This document shows, piece after piece, positions 45,546-58,221 of a DNA stretch of 64,000 bases. Within the stretch, counting starts at the first letter, position 1. The number at the start of each line of letters is the position of its first letter. Source of the stretch: Bryopsis sp. KO-2023. Its lineage: Eukaryota; Chlorophyta; Ulvophyceae; Bryopsidales; Bryopsidaceae. The translations under genes were made by a program, and so were the position numbers. The stretch is from NCBI GenBank assembly GCA_030272585.1, contig BSYQ01000003.1, forward strand, positions 3,968,001-4,032,000, in the 5' to 3' direction. The notes beneath the pieces are model-generated. The model worked only from the letters and a program-made list of their open reading frames with translations, made no database searches and had not been told where the DNA came from.

Positions 45546-47934
45546 CTATTTTGGTTGGCTTTTTGCCATGGCGGTTTGAATATTTTCCTGCCTGAGGAGA
45601 CCCAGCATTTTCTGAGTTTTTGGGCCACGGTCGTTTCCCACACTGGGAATAATCCGTTTTGGATCAAACCATCGAACAAATTCCACCAGCTCGTTGAAAC
45701 TGGAATGCTCTGAATATGGTACCTAAAGCAACAAGTCCAGCCAACCACTCAACCGAGTCACGCATCTCACTTTTTATTGCACAAATGAGTGAGTGTACTG
45801 CGACTTGCCACAGAAAAAAGGATTGAAAAAAAAGAATCAAGAGAATGTGGAATATGAACAAAATATGGATGATAATCAAGTGCCAACTGTGGGTCTTCAT
45901 TAAAAAAAATAAAAAATAAAAAACACAATTGTACCTGATATAGGATCATGTTCCCATGTTTTCTCCTTTTGCCGAAGGTTTTTTTCCCCATGCCTTTCGT
46001 GAATGTCCAGCCTGTCGGCTGAAAGCCCACCACCGTTGTATACTTGCCCCTGTACCTTTTCATGATGTTCCCCATCACATCCGTCCGTACCTGGTTCAGG
46101 GGCACCTGCACAAACGCGATGCCACATCGTGTGAAATCTCAGGGTTTTTTCTTGCATTCAGGGGCAAAAAAACCGAAATCAATTGCTTCTGAGGTGTGAT
46201 AATTTCCTACTGCATGGATGTTGGTTTCTTCATGATTCGTCGTCATCATGGCTTTCTCCTTGGCAGTCAAATCCAGACACCCCATCACTTCCCGTTTCGC
46301 CGCACTGATATACACTTTTTTTCCCACTGCTTTGGCCGCCTCCATGAACACACACTCTTTCCCGATCGTGTACGTCCCGAAAAGAAACAAAACCTTGTCA
46401 GAGAAGGACTCCGCCTTGACCGCATCCACCACGAAACTGATCACATCGGCCTGACATGGGAACGTGTGCTTCGGGTCGCAGTAGGTCGTGTCCAGCACCA
46501 AAATGGCTCGTTTCCCCCGCAGCTTTTCCAGCAATGGATTCGATTGCATGGATTTCACCAATCGGCAATCCCCCGTGTGCAGAACGGGCAAGGAGTCGGG
46601 CGGCTCGAACAGAATCATGACCGCGCCTGGACAGTGATTTGCATCCAAGAAAGTCACCCGAACACCTGCATTTAAGTTGAAAAAACACACACCCTGGTTA
46701 AAAAAATCACCAAAAACAAATCCATCAAAACACCGGAAATAAAAAAAAAGAATTCAATTTTCTGGAAGGAAGACTGTTCTGCTGATAACCACCCACCTCT
46801 TATCATTTTGGGTTTGTTGATGTCCAGTTCCACCAATCGATTCCAAGGCACTTTCAGCCGCAGGTTCACCAATTTTGCAGTTGGAGGGGAGCAATATATC
46901 ACCCCTTGATCGAAGGACTTCCCCAGACCACCGTAATGATCTGCATGGAAATGCGTCAAAAACCATGTGTCGCAATGGACACCCCAGATGTATTTGAATC
47001 TATCCACCACAAAACTGCGCCCACAACACACCATGCGATCACACTCTGGAAAAAACGTAAGGGGCAAAGGACACCCCACAGTGCAGGCTTTCAGACATGG
47101 CACCCTGGTATCACAGAAGAAGAAAAAAAGCAAACAAAAGCAAACAAAAAAACAATATCGCTCTTGCGCATTCAAGGCCAATCAAATAGTAACATAATTT
47201 AATTATATATATAAATAAATATATATATATATATTTGAAGTTGATCCAACAAGCTGACCTTGTTCCAGGTACTCTTTGCCACTCGGGAACCCATTTGCCT
47301 TTGGTGTTTTGCCTCTTGTTTTGCCGGTGCACATGTCCAGGTTTACTGTTCAACCCAGCACCTGTGTTCGTCGATCGCTGTTTCGACGGAGCCACTCCAT
47401 ACAGCTCAGAAAGGGTGGCCTGAAATTTTCTCTTCGTACTGTCCCCTTGGTTCTCTGCAGCCACACAACCAGACTCTCTTAAAATCAACTGCTGATCTCA
47501 TAACTCCCTGAAATAACTTCCTGACAAGAGCAGGAGCCGCTCGAAAAGATTTACGGGTGGGGTGAAAATTTATCCAGCTATCTACACCTTTTTGAAAGCT
47601 TTCTTTCAACATGGACCATTTTTTTTGCTGGGAATATGGACTGACCTTCAGCAGCACAGCCAACCGCTGGCTTGATCGGAGATTCTGTCAAATCCACAAC
47701 TTCCCTCTCGTTTTGCTCCTCGTGTTCGAAATCATGTTCTCGATTTTCGGCCCCCTCATCCCAGCTCTCCATTGCCCCATAAAAATCGATCTCCAGGTCG
47801 CCATCGCTGCGAATCGATGATGTCCCGGCTTCCACAGGGGGCTCAGGATTGCTGGGGTTCCCCAGCAAAGGGTGGCATTTCCTGCAGGCTTCGAGAATTG
47901 CTGTCTGGTGGTGGGCGTTTTGGACACCGATCTC
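45546..47934 (-). CDS. SNM1: SNM1/PSO2 DNA cross-link repair nuclease (5' end open)
   Basis: Metallo-beta-lactamase/beta-CASP nuclease, about 530 aa visible. Exons are 47646-47934, 47259-47454, 46797-47104, 46211-46665, 45935-46105 and 45546-45722. All signature motifs are present: the HxHxDH motif in FLTHFHADHYGG, LDANHCPGA, HTGDCR, motif A in LDTTYCDP, FGTYTIGKE, motif B His in NIHAVPLNQVR, and motif C in VPYSEHSSFNEL. These make the active-site metal ligands and the phosphodiester-cleaving beta-CASP pocket. The family (human SNM1A/DCLRE1A, yeast Pso2) removes interstrand cross-links as a 5' exonuclease. The N-terminal part is acidic (EENREHDFEHEEQNE-like), without a clear UBZ finger. The first exon may start earlier: an apparent exon at 47946-48014 is coding-like, but the gap to the next exon would be only 11 nt. 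That cannot be an ordinary intron, so I left it out. Confidence 0.85.
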
Positions 47935-48388
47935 CTACAAGCCACTGTTCCATGCTTCTGTAAACATTGCAATCCAAACGAATTCGGAAGAGAGCCCCTC
48001 TCCACAAGAAATTCCTGACAGGAAACTTTTTGAGCCTCATACCAGCAGATCGGATTCGGTGAGGTAAGGGAGGAGGGCACAGTCAACTTCTGCTAGCTCA
48101 AAGGCACTCAAGTATTCTGGAAACCCCAGGTTCCCCAACCTACAGACAGGAGCCTTCAACAGTCAGCTGCAACTGGAGTTCTGCCCATCAATGTGTACAT
48201 AATTCGCTTCCCACTTTTGAGGTAGAGGTTCCCCAAAAAAATCTCTGCAGGCTATCCCCACCATTTGGAAAGTACGTCGGTAGCTTCCATCTCGTCGAAG
48301 ACGCAGCGCAACTCGTCGCTAATCACGCAAACCAACCCTGGAACGCGAGTGGTTCCTTTCTTTCTTTTCCCGACGCCTTTACGCTCAG
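47935..48388. other. Upstream region between SNM1 and UGT80
   Basis: Divergent spacer. The part next to 47935 probably holds the first SNM1 exon (see the coding-like block at 47946-48014), but no start could be fixed. Confidence 0.4.
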
Positions 48389-51300
48389 ATGTTTGATGGT
48401 GCGACAGCCTACGCCCCTGTCAACAACTACGACCTCTTGGTTTCGAGCGACGCCCGAACAGCACGTGATACTGACAACACCAGAGTTGGGTCGTCGATCG
48501 AAGCGCTCAGCAAAGCTTCGCGCCAGTAACTGGACAGAATTTGATGAGGGGACGCCGTGGTGGCAGATTCAGATCAGTTTCGTCAGCCAGCTGATGAGCC
48601 CATGAGCTGATGGATTCAAAGTCGCGATTCCAAATCGTTCCAATCTTACGTACTCTCGAAAAAAAAAACCAGTGCTCACAGTCATGAGTCTTGAAGAGTG
48701 GGTCGTTGCGAAAAGATTCTCTCGTTGTGCTACAGAAAGTTAGGTTCTTCGTGCGCTTTCAGCCTGAGGGCGTGGGTCTGGCAGGTGCCCCTGTCTTGTA
48801 TAGCGCGTTTCTGTGGATTCCAGCGACAGCAGGGCGCTGGACGAAAAGTTATCGGTGCTGTCCACCCGAAAGCGAAGCGAAGCAGGACGTCTTATGAGCG
48901 ACAAGCGCTCCGGCGACCGAGCGAAGCGAGGGAGGCACTCGGGCGAGAGGTTCGAGGACGGAGGGGACATGGTGGGCTTCGGTGCCGTGCGATGGGCGTG
49001 GGCTCTGAACCCATTGTGGTCGTGGCTGGTTCGACCCGCGAGGAAACGTGGCCACGACCCAGCGCTGTCGAAAGAATTGCTGTTTCCGGAAGGCACCGAC
49101 CGCGACACCCTGCTCGACGTGTCGCCGGAGGTGTGTGGCGTGACGGAGGACGGGGGTGTAGAATTCGACATCTTGTTCGTGGAAGCGGAAAGGTTGTCGG
49201 GTGTTGGTGACGGGTCCACGACATCCAGCAGAAGCTCGGAATCTGAAGACGGTGTCCCATCTAGCCCATCCAGCCCGGGGTCCTCCCTTCCTCCAGTTCC
49301 ACATCTCGACATATGCATCATGGTGAGTGCGAAAGAAAAGGCCGTTCTGGCTGTCGATGACGTAGTATTTCCAACGGTTACTGGTCAGCGAAAACCGTCC
49401 TCCAAAATCCAAAAACTTCGGTTGCGGTTGGGCATGCTCCTGTTTTTCAAAAACAGTGGTTGCGACTGTCGCGCTAAGCGTTGCCGAAACTCGTAGAGTG
49501 TTTTTTTTTCGATACCAGGGAATAGTGCCAACTGTCACTTTTTTTTCTCAATTTATTTTTTCCTGCACTTGATCTCCTACCATCCATCATCATTTGCCCT
49601 TCTTTTCTTTAATAAAAAGAGTGACCGTTTTGAATGCATGGGGAAGGTTGTGTTAAGATGTGTGATTTCAGGTGGTGGGGACGAGAGGTGACGTTCAACC
49701 TTTTATCGCTCTGGGCAGGGGACTTAAAGACTACGGTCACAGAGTCAGACTGGCTTCGCACAGTGTTTACCGAGACTTTGTCCTGTCAGCCGGTTTGGAG
49801 TTCTATCCCCTGGGGGGTGACCCCAAAGTAATGATCGAATTAATTGTTAAAAACAGGTGAGGAACAGGGGAAAAAAAGAAGCAAAACTTAGAAAAATTGT
49901 GGAAAATGTTGAAATTCGGAAATCCAGGAACCCTGCTGGCAAAAAGAAAAAAGAAGGTGGGTTTTTTGAATTTGTTTTTTCTTAACAAAGACCCCACCTT
50001 TTAGGCCGCTTCGCCCCCCTGGTCTGAAGTTGAAAAAAAAATCTGAGAGAAATTAGAAAGTAATGATCTTTGATTTTTAAGCTGTTGAACTTCAAAATGC
50101 AACAAAGGCAAAAAAAAGTACTATCTTTAGTTTGATAACCTTTCTCAGCTTAAGATTCATTTTTTTTCTTTTGTTTACGGGTAGGAGCATCCTGCCACAA
50201 AGCATAGGGGACGTTCAGAAAAACAGAGAACAACTAAAAGATATAGTCTTTTCTACATTTGATGCCTGCATAGCAGATGATCCCGATGGAGGCAGAGCTT
50301 TCCAGGTCTGCTCAATTTTCCTTCAATTGTGCAATGTTTGCAAACTTCATTATCATTCATTGCAAAACATACCCCCCCTCCCAAAGAAAATACACCGTGC
50401 AATTTGCATTCCATTGAGAGCATATCAGCCAAAAAAACGAAAAAAAAAACACGAAAAAAATAGACACGAAGAAAAACAGGGGTGGAGGGTTTTTAACCTT
50501 CATGTTGTTTCGACATCAACAAGCTCATGCCTTCTGCCTAGATTTGAATTGTATGGTCTGGACGCCTGTTGTTCTTTTTTTCAGGCACAGGCAATAATCG
50601 CTAATCCGCCCTGTTATGGACATATTCATTGTGCCGAACGATTGGGCATACCCCTCCACATGGTATTCACGATGCCCTGGACACGGACTGTGGTGAGTTT
50701 TCGAAAGAGACTCCACTCTCAAATCATCGCACTGTAAAGACCCCAATTTGCTTTTTCCACAGCTTTGTTTTTAATCCGCTGTGTCCAGAATTCCAACCAC
50801 CACCAAACAAAAAAATAGCACCACCCATAGGGATCAAATCACTGCCAACCAATGCGAGTTCTGTGCCGTTTTCCTTCAGAAATTCGTGAATCCCCATGCC
50901 AGAATATCAGATACCGTCGTTTCCAAGCTGGAGTACATCACTGGACTCCTTCCGAAAGGCAGGGCAGAGAGGTGGAACAAATATGTCCGCGAACGTATGA
51001 ACTGGTTTTCCTTCATTGCCGTGGAAGACATCGTTTGTCTCGGGATCAAAGATATCATAGATCAATTCAGAGCCCAGAAGCTGGGCCTCGATCCTCTGCC
51101 GAACTCGACCTATACCAGACATTTGCTGGACTACAAGCGGTGAGCTCTTATCAATTTGAACAATTAAATCAGTTATTGCACTACGCATTCGGATCCATTT
51201 CGGCAATACGATGGAAAAAATAGACCTTGGGATAGATTTTCTTACGAGAAGCTGTGTGAAAATGAGAGTGGTAACCACCCAAGCAAAATCTTGTAATTTC

Positions 51301-52842
51301 AATTGGGAGGATGAAAGGTTTATGTTCCACTGGCTTCATTCATTCTTTTTTTTTGTCCCATTGTGTTTGGCCAGAGTACCGTTCACATACTGCTGGAGTC
51401 CATCGCTTGTTCCGAAACCGTGCGACTGGGGGGAGAAAATCGATGTGGTGGGTTTCTTCTTCTTCAACCAAATGGACGTGGAATCGTACGAGCCCCCCCA
51501 GGATTTGATAGATTTCCTGGAAAAAGGTCCGCCGCCGGTGTACATCGGGTTTGGGAGCATGGTCGTGGCAAATCCTGATGCCCTGATGAAAACGATCATA
51601 GAAGCGGTGGAAATAACTGGCTTGAGGGTGATCGTGTCGAGGGGCTGGGGGGGGCTCGGGGCTGGGGACGACCTCCCCGATTCCATATTCGTTGTGGGGA
51701 ACTGCCCTCATGATTGGCTGTTCAGCAGGTGGGTGGGTTGGAGAGTAAGATTCTGACATGGGGTTCAAAAACCTAGCAGCATCTCTGTTTTTGCCTGAGA
51801 ATTCCCGCTTTGCTTGAAATGCAATGGGTCTAGTCCAGGTTCCTCCATGGAGCACTTTTCAGAAAGTGCGGATTTCCCAAGACATTGATTTTTCTTGTTA
51901 CTGTCCGCAACAATCGAACAGTATATATCGATCTCGGTCCCGGACAACTTTTTTGAATGTGGGTTAGTTGGTGGATTGAACAGGTGTGAAGCCGTCGTTC
52001 ATCATGGCGGCGCCGGAACGACAGCCGCCGGGCTGCTGGCTGCCTGCCCCACTCTGGTGGTCCCGTTCTTCGGAGACCAGCCCTTCTGGGGGGAGTCTTG
52101 TTATCGAGCGGGGGTGGGGCCGGAGCCCATTCCGATCGATCAGTTGGACACCAAACGTCTGGTGTATGCACTGGGCTATTTTTCCTTCCCTCGAGTCAAA
52201 AGCAAGGTGAAAGAAATATCGGAGAAGATGAAACTGGAAAATGGAGTGGAAGGGGCAATCGAAGCTTTCCACAGGTATGCAAGAGAGAAGAAGGAGGGGG
52301 GGTGTTGGGGCCGGAGATTTTCAAAATAGAGGATTGATTGCTGCAATAAACAAGGATGCTGTTTTCCTGTAGGGCTTGAAATTTTTTCTTTCCCGAAACA
52401 AACCGTCTCAAATGCACCAGCTCACCAAGAATTTGATCAAGTGTTGTCTTTACACCATAAAGATATAGACCCATATCTCCAAAGATATATATCTGTGTAG
52501 ATATATATCTATCTTTCAAGAAGCTCCGCCATTGGATTCACTGTTCTTGTTTCTTTGTGCAGGCACCTCCCAAGAGATGCAGTGATCCACAAAAGGAAAA
52601 TGTTGTGGAACCTCAGCGGGCGAGACTCGGAGGTGGAAACCTCGCCGTCTTTGCCCGAGGTGCTCCCTCCCCGAAAACTGGGTCCACTGTATTGGTTATG
52701 GGGATGGATGTGCTGCCATACGCGAGGGAAAAGGAAAAAGCACCGTTACGGAGGTCCACGGGATGCCAGCTCCATTTCGACAGGGTTGTTATCGCATCCC
52801 TCCGTGTCCTCCATGAAATCGGAAAGCACAGACTGTGATTGA
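48389..52842 (+). CDS. UGT80: UDP-glucose:sterol 3-O-glucosyltransferase (UGT80 type)
   Basis: A 744-aa GT1 enzyme from nine exons: 48389-48525, 48824-49322, 49672-49856, 50185-50305, 50585-50692, 50880-51139, 51375-51728, 51984-52274 and 52563-52842. All phases agree. The N-terminal 210 residues are Ser/Arg/Asp-rich and disordered. The sterol-binding half begins at [19 protein letters not shown] and [13 protein letters not shown], with [12 protein letters not shown]. The UDP-sugar half has VYIGFGSM and the binding loop [18 protein letters not shown], then [10 protein letters not shown]. It makes steryl glucosides at the cytosolic face of membranes. There is no GRAM or PH domain of the kind found in fungal ATG26, so it is of the plant type. 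The C-terminal tail of about 90 aa is basic and not conserved in any way I recognise. The first exon rests on one phase-compatible join and is less certain. Confidence 0.87.
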
Positions 52843-55800
52843 GAATAGTCTGTGGAGAGGGGGCTTCTTTCTTTGTCGGAAGGAAGTATGGAGACTGGGA
52901 AAGGGAAAACAAAAGGAGCTGAAAAAAAGGGGAAAAGAGTGATAAAGTGTGGGAAATGGAGGGGAGAAACTTTTGTTACAAGAGAAAAGAAGGAAACTTT
53001 GCCAGCAGAATTGCTTAGGGGAGTTCAGCTGAGGTTCAAGACCCTCAAGTCGTTGCCGTTCAAAAAAAAAAAATCAGGGAGATTGTAGCTGTGGTTTTCT
53101 TGGTGTTTTTTCTTTTTTCTTTTTTTTTTTCAATTATATAGAGGGATTTTAGAGGTGGGAGGGATATAAAACGGTAGAAAAAAAAAAAAAAAAACGTCGA
53201 AGGAAATGTTTATTGAGGAGGTCTGAACAGAAGTGATCGTTGGCCCAGAGATATCAAATGAACGAAAAAAAAAAAAAAGGGCAAGGATATAGGATGAGAA
53301 TAGCAAATGAACGAAAGGGGAATGGAGGGTTTAATTAATCAACCTCAATTGAAGTCCCCCCAGAAATGGTTGCCTTATTGTCGTATGTATAGGGCTATTC
53401 TTACATAATACGTTCAAAGGAACGAAGCAAAAATAGAGCTGACTTAATATGCAGAATTGAAGTTTTGGCTGAGTTTGGGCAGCAAAGAAAGTTTCTCCTG
53501 GAAAAATTTCATCCCCCTTTTTTTGGTTTTCTGAATGTTTTGGAGGAGGGCCCCGACCGAGGAGTTGTGGAATGTTTCGTGGTTTGTTCGTTTGGGTTTT
53601 TTTTTCCTTTTCTTTTCTCAGCTGGTTGCTGAGAAAGGAAAGCAACAAGAGGAAGAAGGGAAGGAGGTGTATTATTGAAAAAAAAAGAAACAAAAAAAAA
53701 CAAAAAAAAGAATTAATAATTTGGAAAAAGAGGAGAAAATATGGAAGGGAAGATTTGAGGATTTCATATCAGGGTGGGGGAAAGAAGGAAAGAAAGAAAG
53801 AAAGAGAAGGAAAAAAAATCACAGAGCAAGATTTGCATGTGCGAATCCTGACCACACAGGGGTTCTTTCTGATATTGACCCTTGACCTCCCATCGTCTGA
53901 CTGCGCAGCACCACACCACACCAACCCCCTGATTTACCCTGACAATCAGGGAAAGGAGGGAAGCTTCTCTCATATTTCTTTCCACTGTGAACGAATAACT
54001 GATCCCTTTCTGCTTTAAAAAAAAAATTAAAAACCCGAGTATTCATTCGGGTGGGAAAAAAAAAAGTTGAAAAACGTATGGCTTTATTTCATTGGTTTAT
54101 GATTCTTAGAGGGGATCAAGGAGAGAAGCAAAGGAGGAAACAGTGGGGGGTTGGGTTTTTTTTTCTTTTTCTTTTTTTTTTCCTTGTGTCTTTTTTCTTT
54201 TTCCCTGATTCTTTTTTGCTCATCTGGTTTTTGGGGATCTTTTTCCTTTTTCTCTACAACTTTTTAAGTTTGATGGAGAGTGTGTTTAGAAAAAAAAAAA
54301 AAAAGGAAAAGGAGGAGGGGGTTCGGAGGGTGAATGGAAAACATGCAGAGGTTTTCCAATCGGTTTGTTTCAGAAAGGGGATGAGGAGAAACATTGAAAG
54401 CATTTATCGAAAATTGATCTGCTCCTTGAGAGTGTTTTTTTTTTCTTCTTTTTTTTCTGGGATTTTTTCTTTTTTTTTTTTTAAATGCAGTGTGGAGGGA
54501 GAGAAAAAAAAACGAAATTGTGAAGAGAAGAAAAAAAAACACGTGAACATTTAGGATGCAAAGTGGAAGGGTGGAAATGGGAAAAAAAAATTAAGAAATA
54601 GAAAGGTTCAAAAACAAGAAAGAGATCAATCCAATCTATCTTGCTTTCTGTTTTATTTTTATTTTTTTGAAATCCTCCTTGGGTGCACAAGAATAACTGT
54701 GGTTTCGAAAAGACTGTGCGTGTGTGTTTTAAAAAAAACAAAGATAAAAATAGGAATGAATAGGTACAGCAGATGTGACGATCATTGCTAAAATGATTGT
54801 TGAGGAGTATTGGTTGGGGAGGTGTGGAGTGGCCAAAAAAAAAAAAAAATCAGGAAAAGGAAAGGAAAGAAGTTCATTAAGGAGGAAAAAGAAGGGAAAG
54901 AGACGTGCATGGTCGGAAATCCGGAAGATGTTGTGTGTTGGTTTTCCCCCACAGATGCTTGTGTGTGTGTGTGTTTATAGATGAACGCAATGGATCCTAA
55001 AAGGAAAAAAAAAAAAGTGTATACAAAAAATGAAGTAGGAAAATGCATATACGCTCGCAAGCATGCATATGGGAAATCGGAACACCAACGACCCCTGAGT
55101 GTGGAATTCTTGCTTGGGATGGAAAAAAATGAGAGAGAAACCAAGTCTTATAAAAATGGAAATATGTTTGAATGTGCACATCTGTATGCATCATGTTCAT
55201 CCCTCTGTGTTTGTTTTCTTTGATTTGCGTTTGGGGGGCAGGGAGGGAGGGTGTTTTTTTTTTTTTCTTTTCTTTTTGTGTGGTGATGGATAGGCATTTG
55301 ATGGAGATTGTTGTAGAGCCCTGGAGACCGATAGAGGGAAAATTGCAAAAAAAAAAGAAGAAAAGAATCCGATCAATAATCTGTTCAGAAAAGAGAGAGA
55401 GAGAGAGAAAAAAGAAAGAAAGAATTGTGGGGGCATCTTTTGAGAGTTCTCAATTTCCCTCGAATTTAGCCGTTTGTAACGACGGGTTGATTTATTCAAT
55501 TATTCTATATTTGGGGTTGGGGGGGGGGGGATTATTTTACATAGCATTTAAGATTGCAGAAAAATAGATGAGGAAATGGCAGGGTTGGGTTGGGGGGGCA
55601 TCGGGGAAAAAGGGGGGGGGGAATTATGGTGTTTTTGGGCAAATGGGATCATTCGTTCAGTATTTGCAGATACCTGTGTCACAAGTTGAGAATTTTACAC
55701 AGGGTCGTTTCTTTTTTTTTAAAGGATTTACTGTTCCATCTTAGTGTCGTTTACTTCTAAAGAAAATATGGAATCATTATTCTCCTATGATTATTACTAT

Positions 55801-56665
55801 TATTACTTTTATGTCTGGGAAAATTGCTGTTGATGTACATGAAGAGGGGTCAGCTTGTCACTTCAAACCACCCCCTCCCCAAAGAGAACATATCAATCAA
55901 TCAATCATTACAACCCACAGCAAAAGAGAGCCACCACCCTCCATGATGCTGCAAAAAGGACAAAAAAGAGAAAAACCTAAAAAAAGAACATATGGTCTCC
56001 ATATCCACACTTCTACAAGGGATCTGCATGCTCCGCAATGATTGACTTCTTCCTCCACATGAGCCTTGATTTCCAGTGGGTTTAAAGTGTTCTCTTGCTT
56101 TTCCTTGCGTTACCGTGTAATATTGAACTGACCGGATCGGTTACAGGTCTGGGTGGGACATACGAGAAAAGACTTACACATAGTCCCAAACATCAATTTA
56201 CACCACCAAGCTTTGTCATGATCTGACCGGTCCGACCAACTCTCCCTCATCACCCAACCACTGACTCATCCTTGTTCCCTGTCTTCGTCTCAATCTTTCT
56301 TCCAGCAGTCGCCTCGTTACTTCACAGGGTTCACACCAAACCAAATCAGCCGAATTGCATCAAAATTCAATTCACATTTTTTACAGTAAGAAGTACGACC
56401 CCTATTCCAACCAAAGTCTCTTCAAATACCACAACCTGGAGTCCTGCAAGTACCCAACTGAATCAGCCCTTTCTACAAACTGTAATCCAAGACAGTGCTC
56501 AGTTCAAATCAGCCTACTTGCACTTGATACTTCCCCCCCACCCCCCCCCCACACACTTTGCATCCATAAAAAGTCTTTGCGTCGTACAGCGACGTAACGC
56601 TCTCCAGAGATCTCACACTGTAATTCCACTTAACAGGACGGAATGTACGTGGCTTCCCGTAACGG
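52843..56665. other. Gene-poor, homopurine and poly-A/T-rich spacer
   Basis: No gene was found over 3.8 kb. From about 52.9 to 55.6 kb the plus strand is strongly purine-rich, broken by T runs, with many A or T runs of 8-18 bases. Simple repeats include GAAA units near 53780-53812, GT units near 54959-54975 and AG units near 55390-55410. G runs lie at 55519-55530 and 55611-55621. From 55.8 to 56.6 kb the sequence is ordinary but without exons. Long predicted frames here are Lys- or Phe-runs made by the homopolymers. Confidence 0.6.
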
Positions 56666-58190
56666 ATGAAAGCTCTTGCAGAAAACAGCAAGCGTAGCCA
56701 ACCTGGGTCGCAACGCAGGATGAAACATAGTCCGAAGACACACAATGGTTTCATAAGAGTTATTTGTCACTGCCCGAGCATCGAGACGTGTATCTTGGTG
56801 GCGGAGGGTGAAGATCCTTTGGCTTCTAAGTTCATAGGTGATCAGACTTGTCGGCTCCTCGATGCGTTCTCTCGTTTTTCTGTCGCCTTGTGTCCCCCCC
56901 CTGCCACCCCCCATCCCCCAAAGAAAAAAAAGATGGCGAAAAACAACAACCAAAAGAATTCATTGTCGTCAATATGCGTTATGTTTTCTGTTATATTTGC
57001 TGGAACCGTTTGAGAGATGGCTACTGGGTTTTTTTGCAGTGCAAATTGCGGCGATAGGGAGGGTCACCCCCGATTGCGTGTCGCTGTACGTTCCTCTCGT
57101 GAAGGGTGGGAAGGAGCGTTACAGGGTTTTCCCGAACACCCCTCTCGTCGGTACGATTGATTGAACCAACCGTGTCGAAAAAAGACCAGAAGAACGCTGT
57201 GGGTTTTATCGTTTACTCTTTTTTTTGTCCAGAAAATATCCACGTGTAGTGTAGGGCATCGCGCCTTTTTTTTTTCTGAATGGACCATCCACAGGATCGT
57301 TTCAAATTTTCGTCGAGAAAAGAAAATTGACGTCTGTTGTTATGTCATTCAGATTTGGAGGATGGTACCTCCCTGTCTGCCATCATATCATATCCTGGGT
57401 CTGGTTTGACATTGAGGGATTATGGACCAGGTAAAGATCCTCATCCTCCACCCGATCCATCGATGCTTGATCAGCCTGTGTCTGATTCTTGTTCTGATTT
57501 TTGTCAGTGTTGCCTTCCATTTTTGAGTTGGAGAAATGAATGGATCCGGTCTGGTCGGCCGGAACAGATGCTGGTAAAAAGTTTCTGGAAGTTTCTGAGT
57601 GATGCCGATTTCATGGGAGGTTGACTGGATGGGGGGAGGGGGGGGGAAACAGATACACAACATGATGAAACGGTATTTTCTAAAAACCGACTTTCTAAAA
57701 CCCGACTTTCTGAGTGATACAGAGTCAAAAGCCTGATCGGCAATACCCCGGAGGAATTGCATCTGCATTTGCTGTATGATGATCAGCGCACAGATCAGAT
57801 CAGAAAAGAAAAAAAAAAAAAAAATCCAAGAGAAAACGATGCTCTATCTACGAAGACAGTTTTCTGGAAAGGTTGCCTGTGAGAGTGCATCAGTTGTGAT
57901 TCAGATGATCCGGAACATCCGGATAATTTGAAGCGCAGGGATGTGGTCATAGCCGGGAGGCGCACATCGAAGAGACGCAGGAATGTGGGTGTGGTTGGGC
58001 ATGGGAGTGAGAGTGAAAGCGACAGTGAGAGTGAGGACGAAGGAACGAAATTGATCGAAGGTGAGATGGCGGCGATATGGTCGAAAAATGCCAGCAATGA
58101 AGGATATGCTCAAACAGACGCCGATTGAATGAGAACCCACACTGGTAATTTTCCCATGGTGCAAAGGAGAAATGTTCCTTTTTTTTTTTG

Positions 58191-58221
<31 letters not shown>

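Noticed and set aside
48740-49321. 193-aa open frame on the minus strand
   Set aside because: It is antisense to exon 2 of the sterol glucosyltransferase, whose plus-strand frame joins in phase to the next exons. The minus frame has no family likeness.
53090-55567. Many open frames of 60-170 aa in the homopolymer region
   Set aside because: They are Lys-, Phe- or Glu-runs produced by A/T and purine tracts, without splice partners or natural composition.
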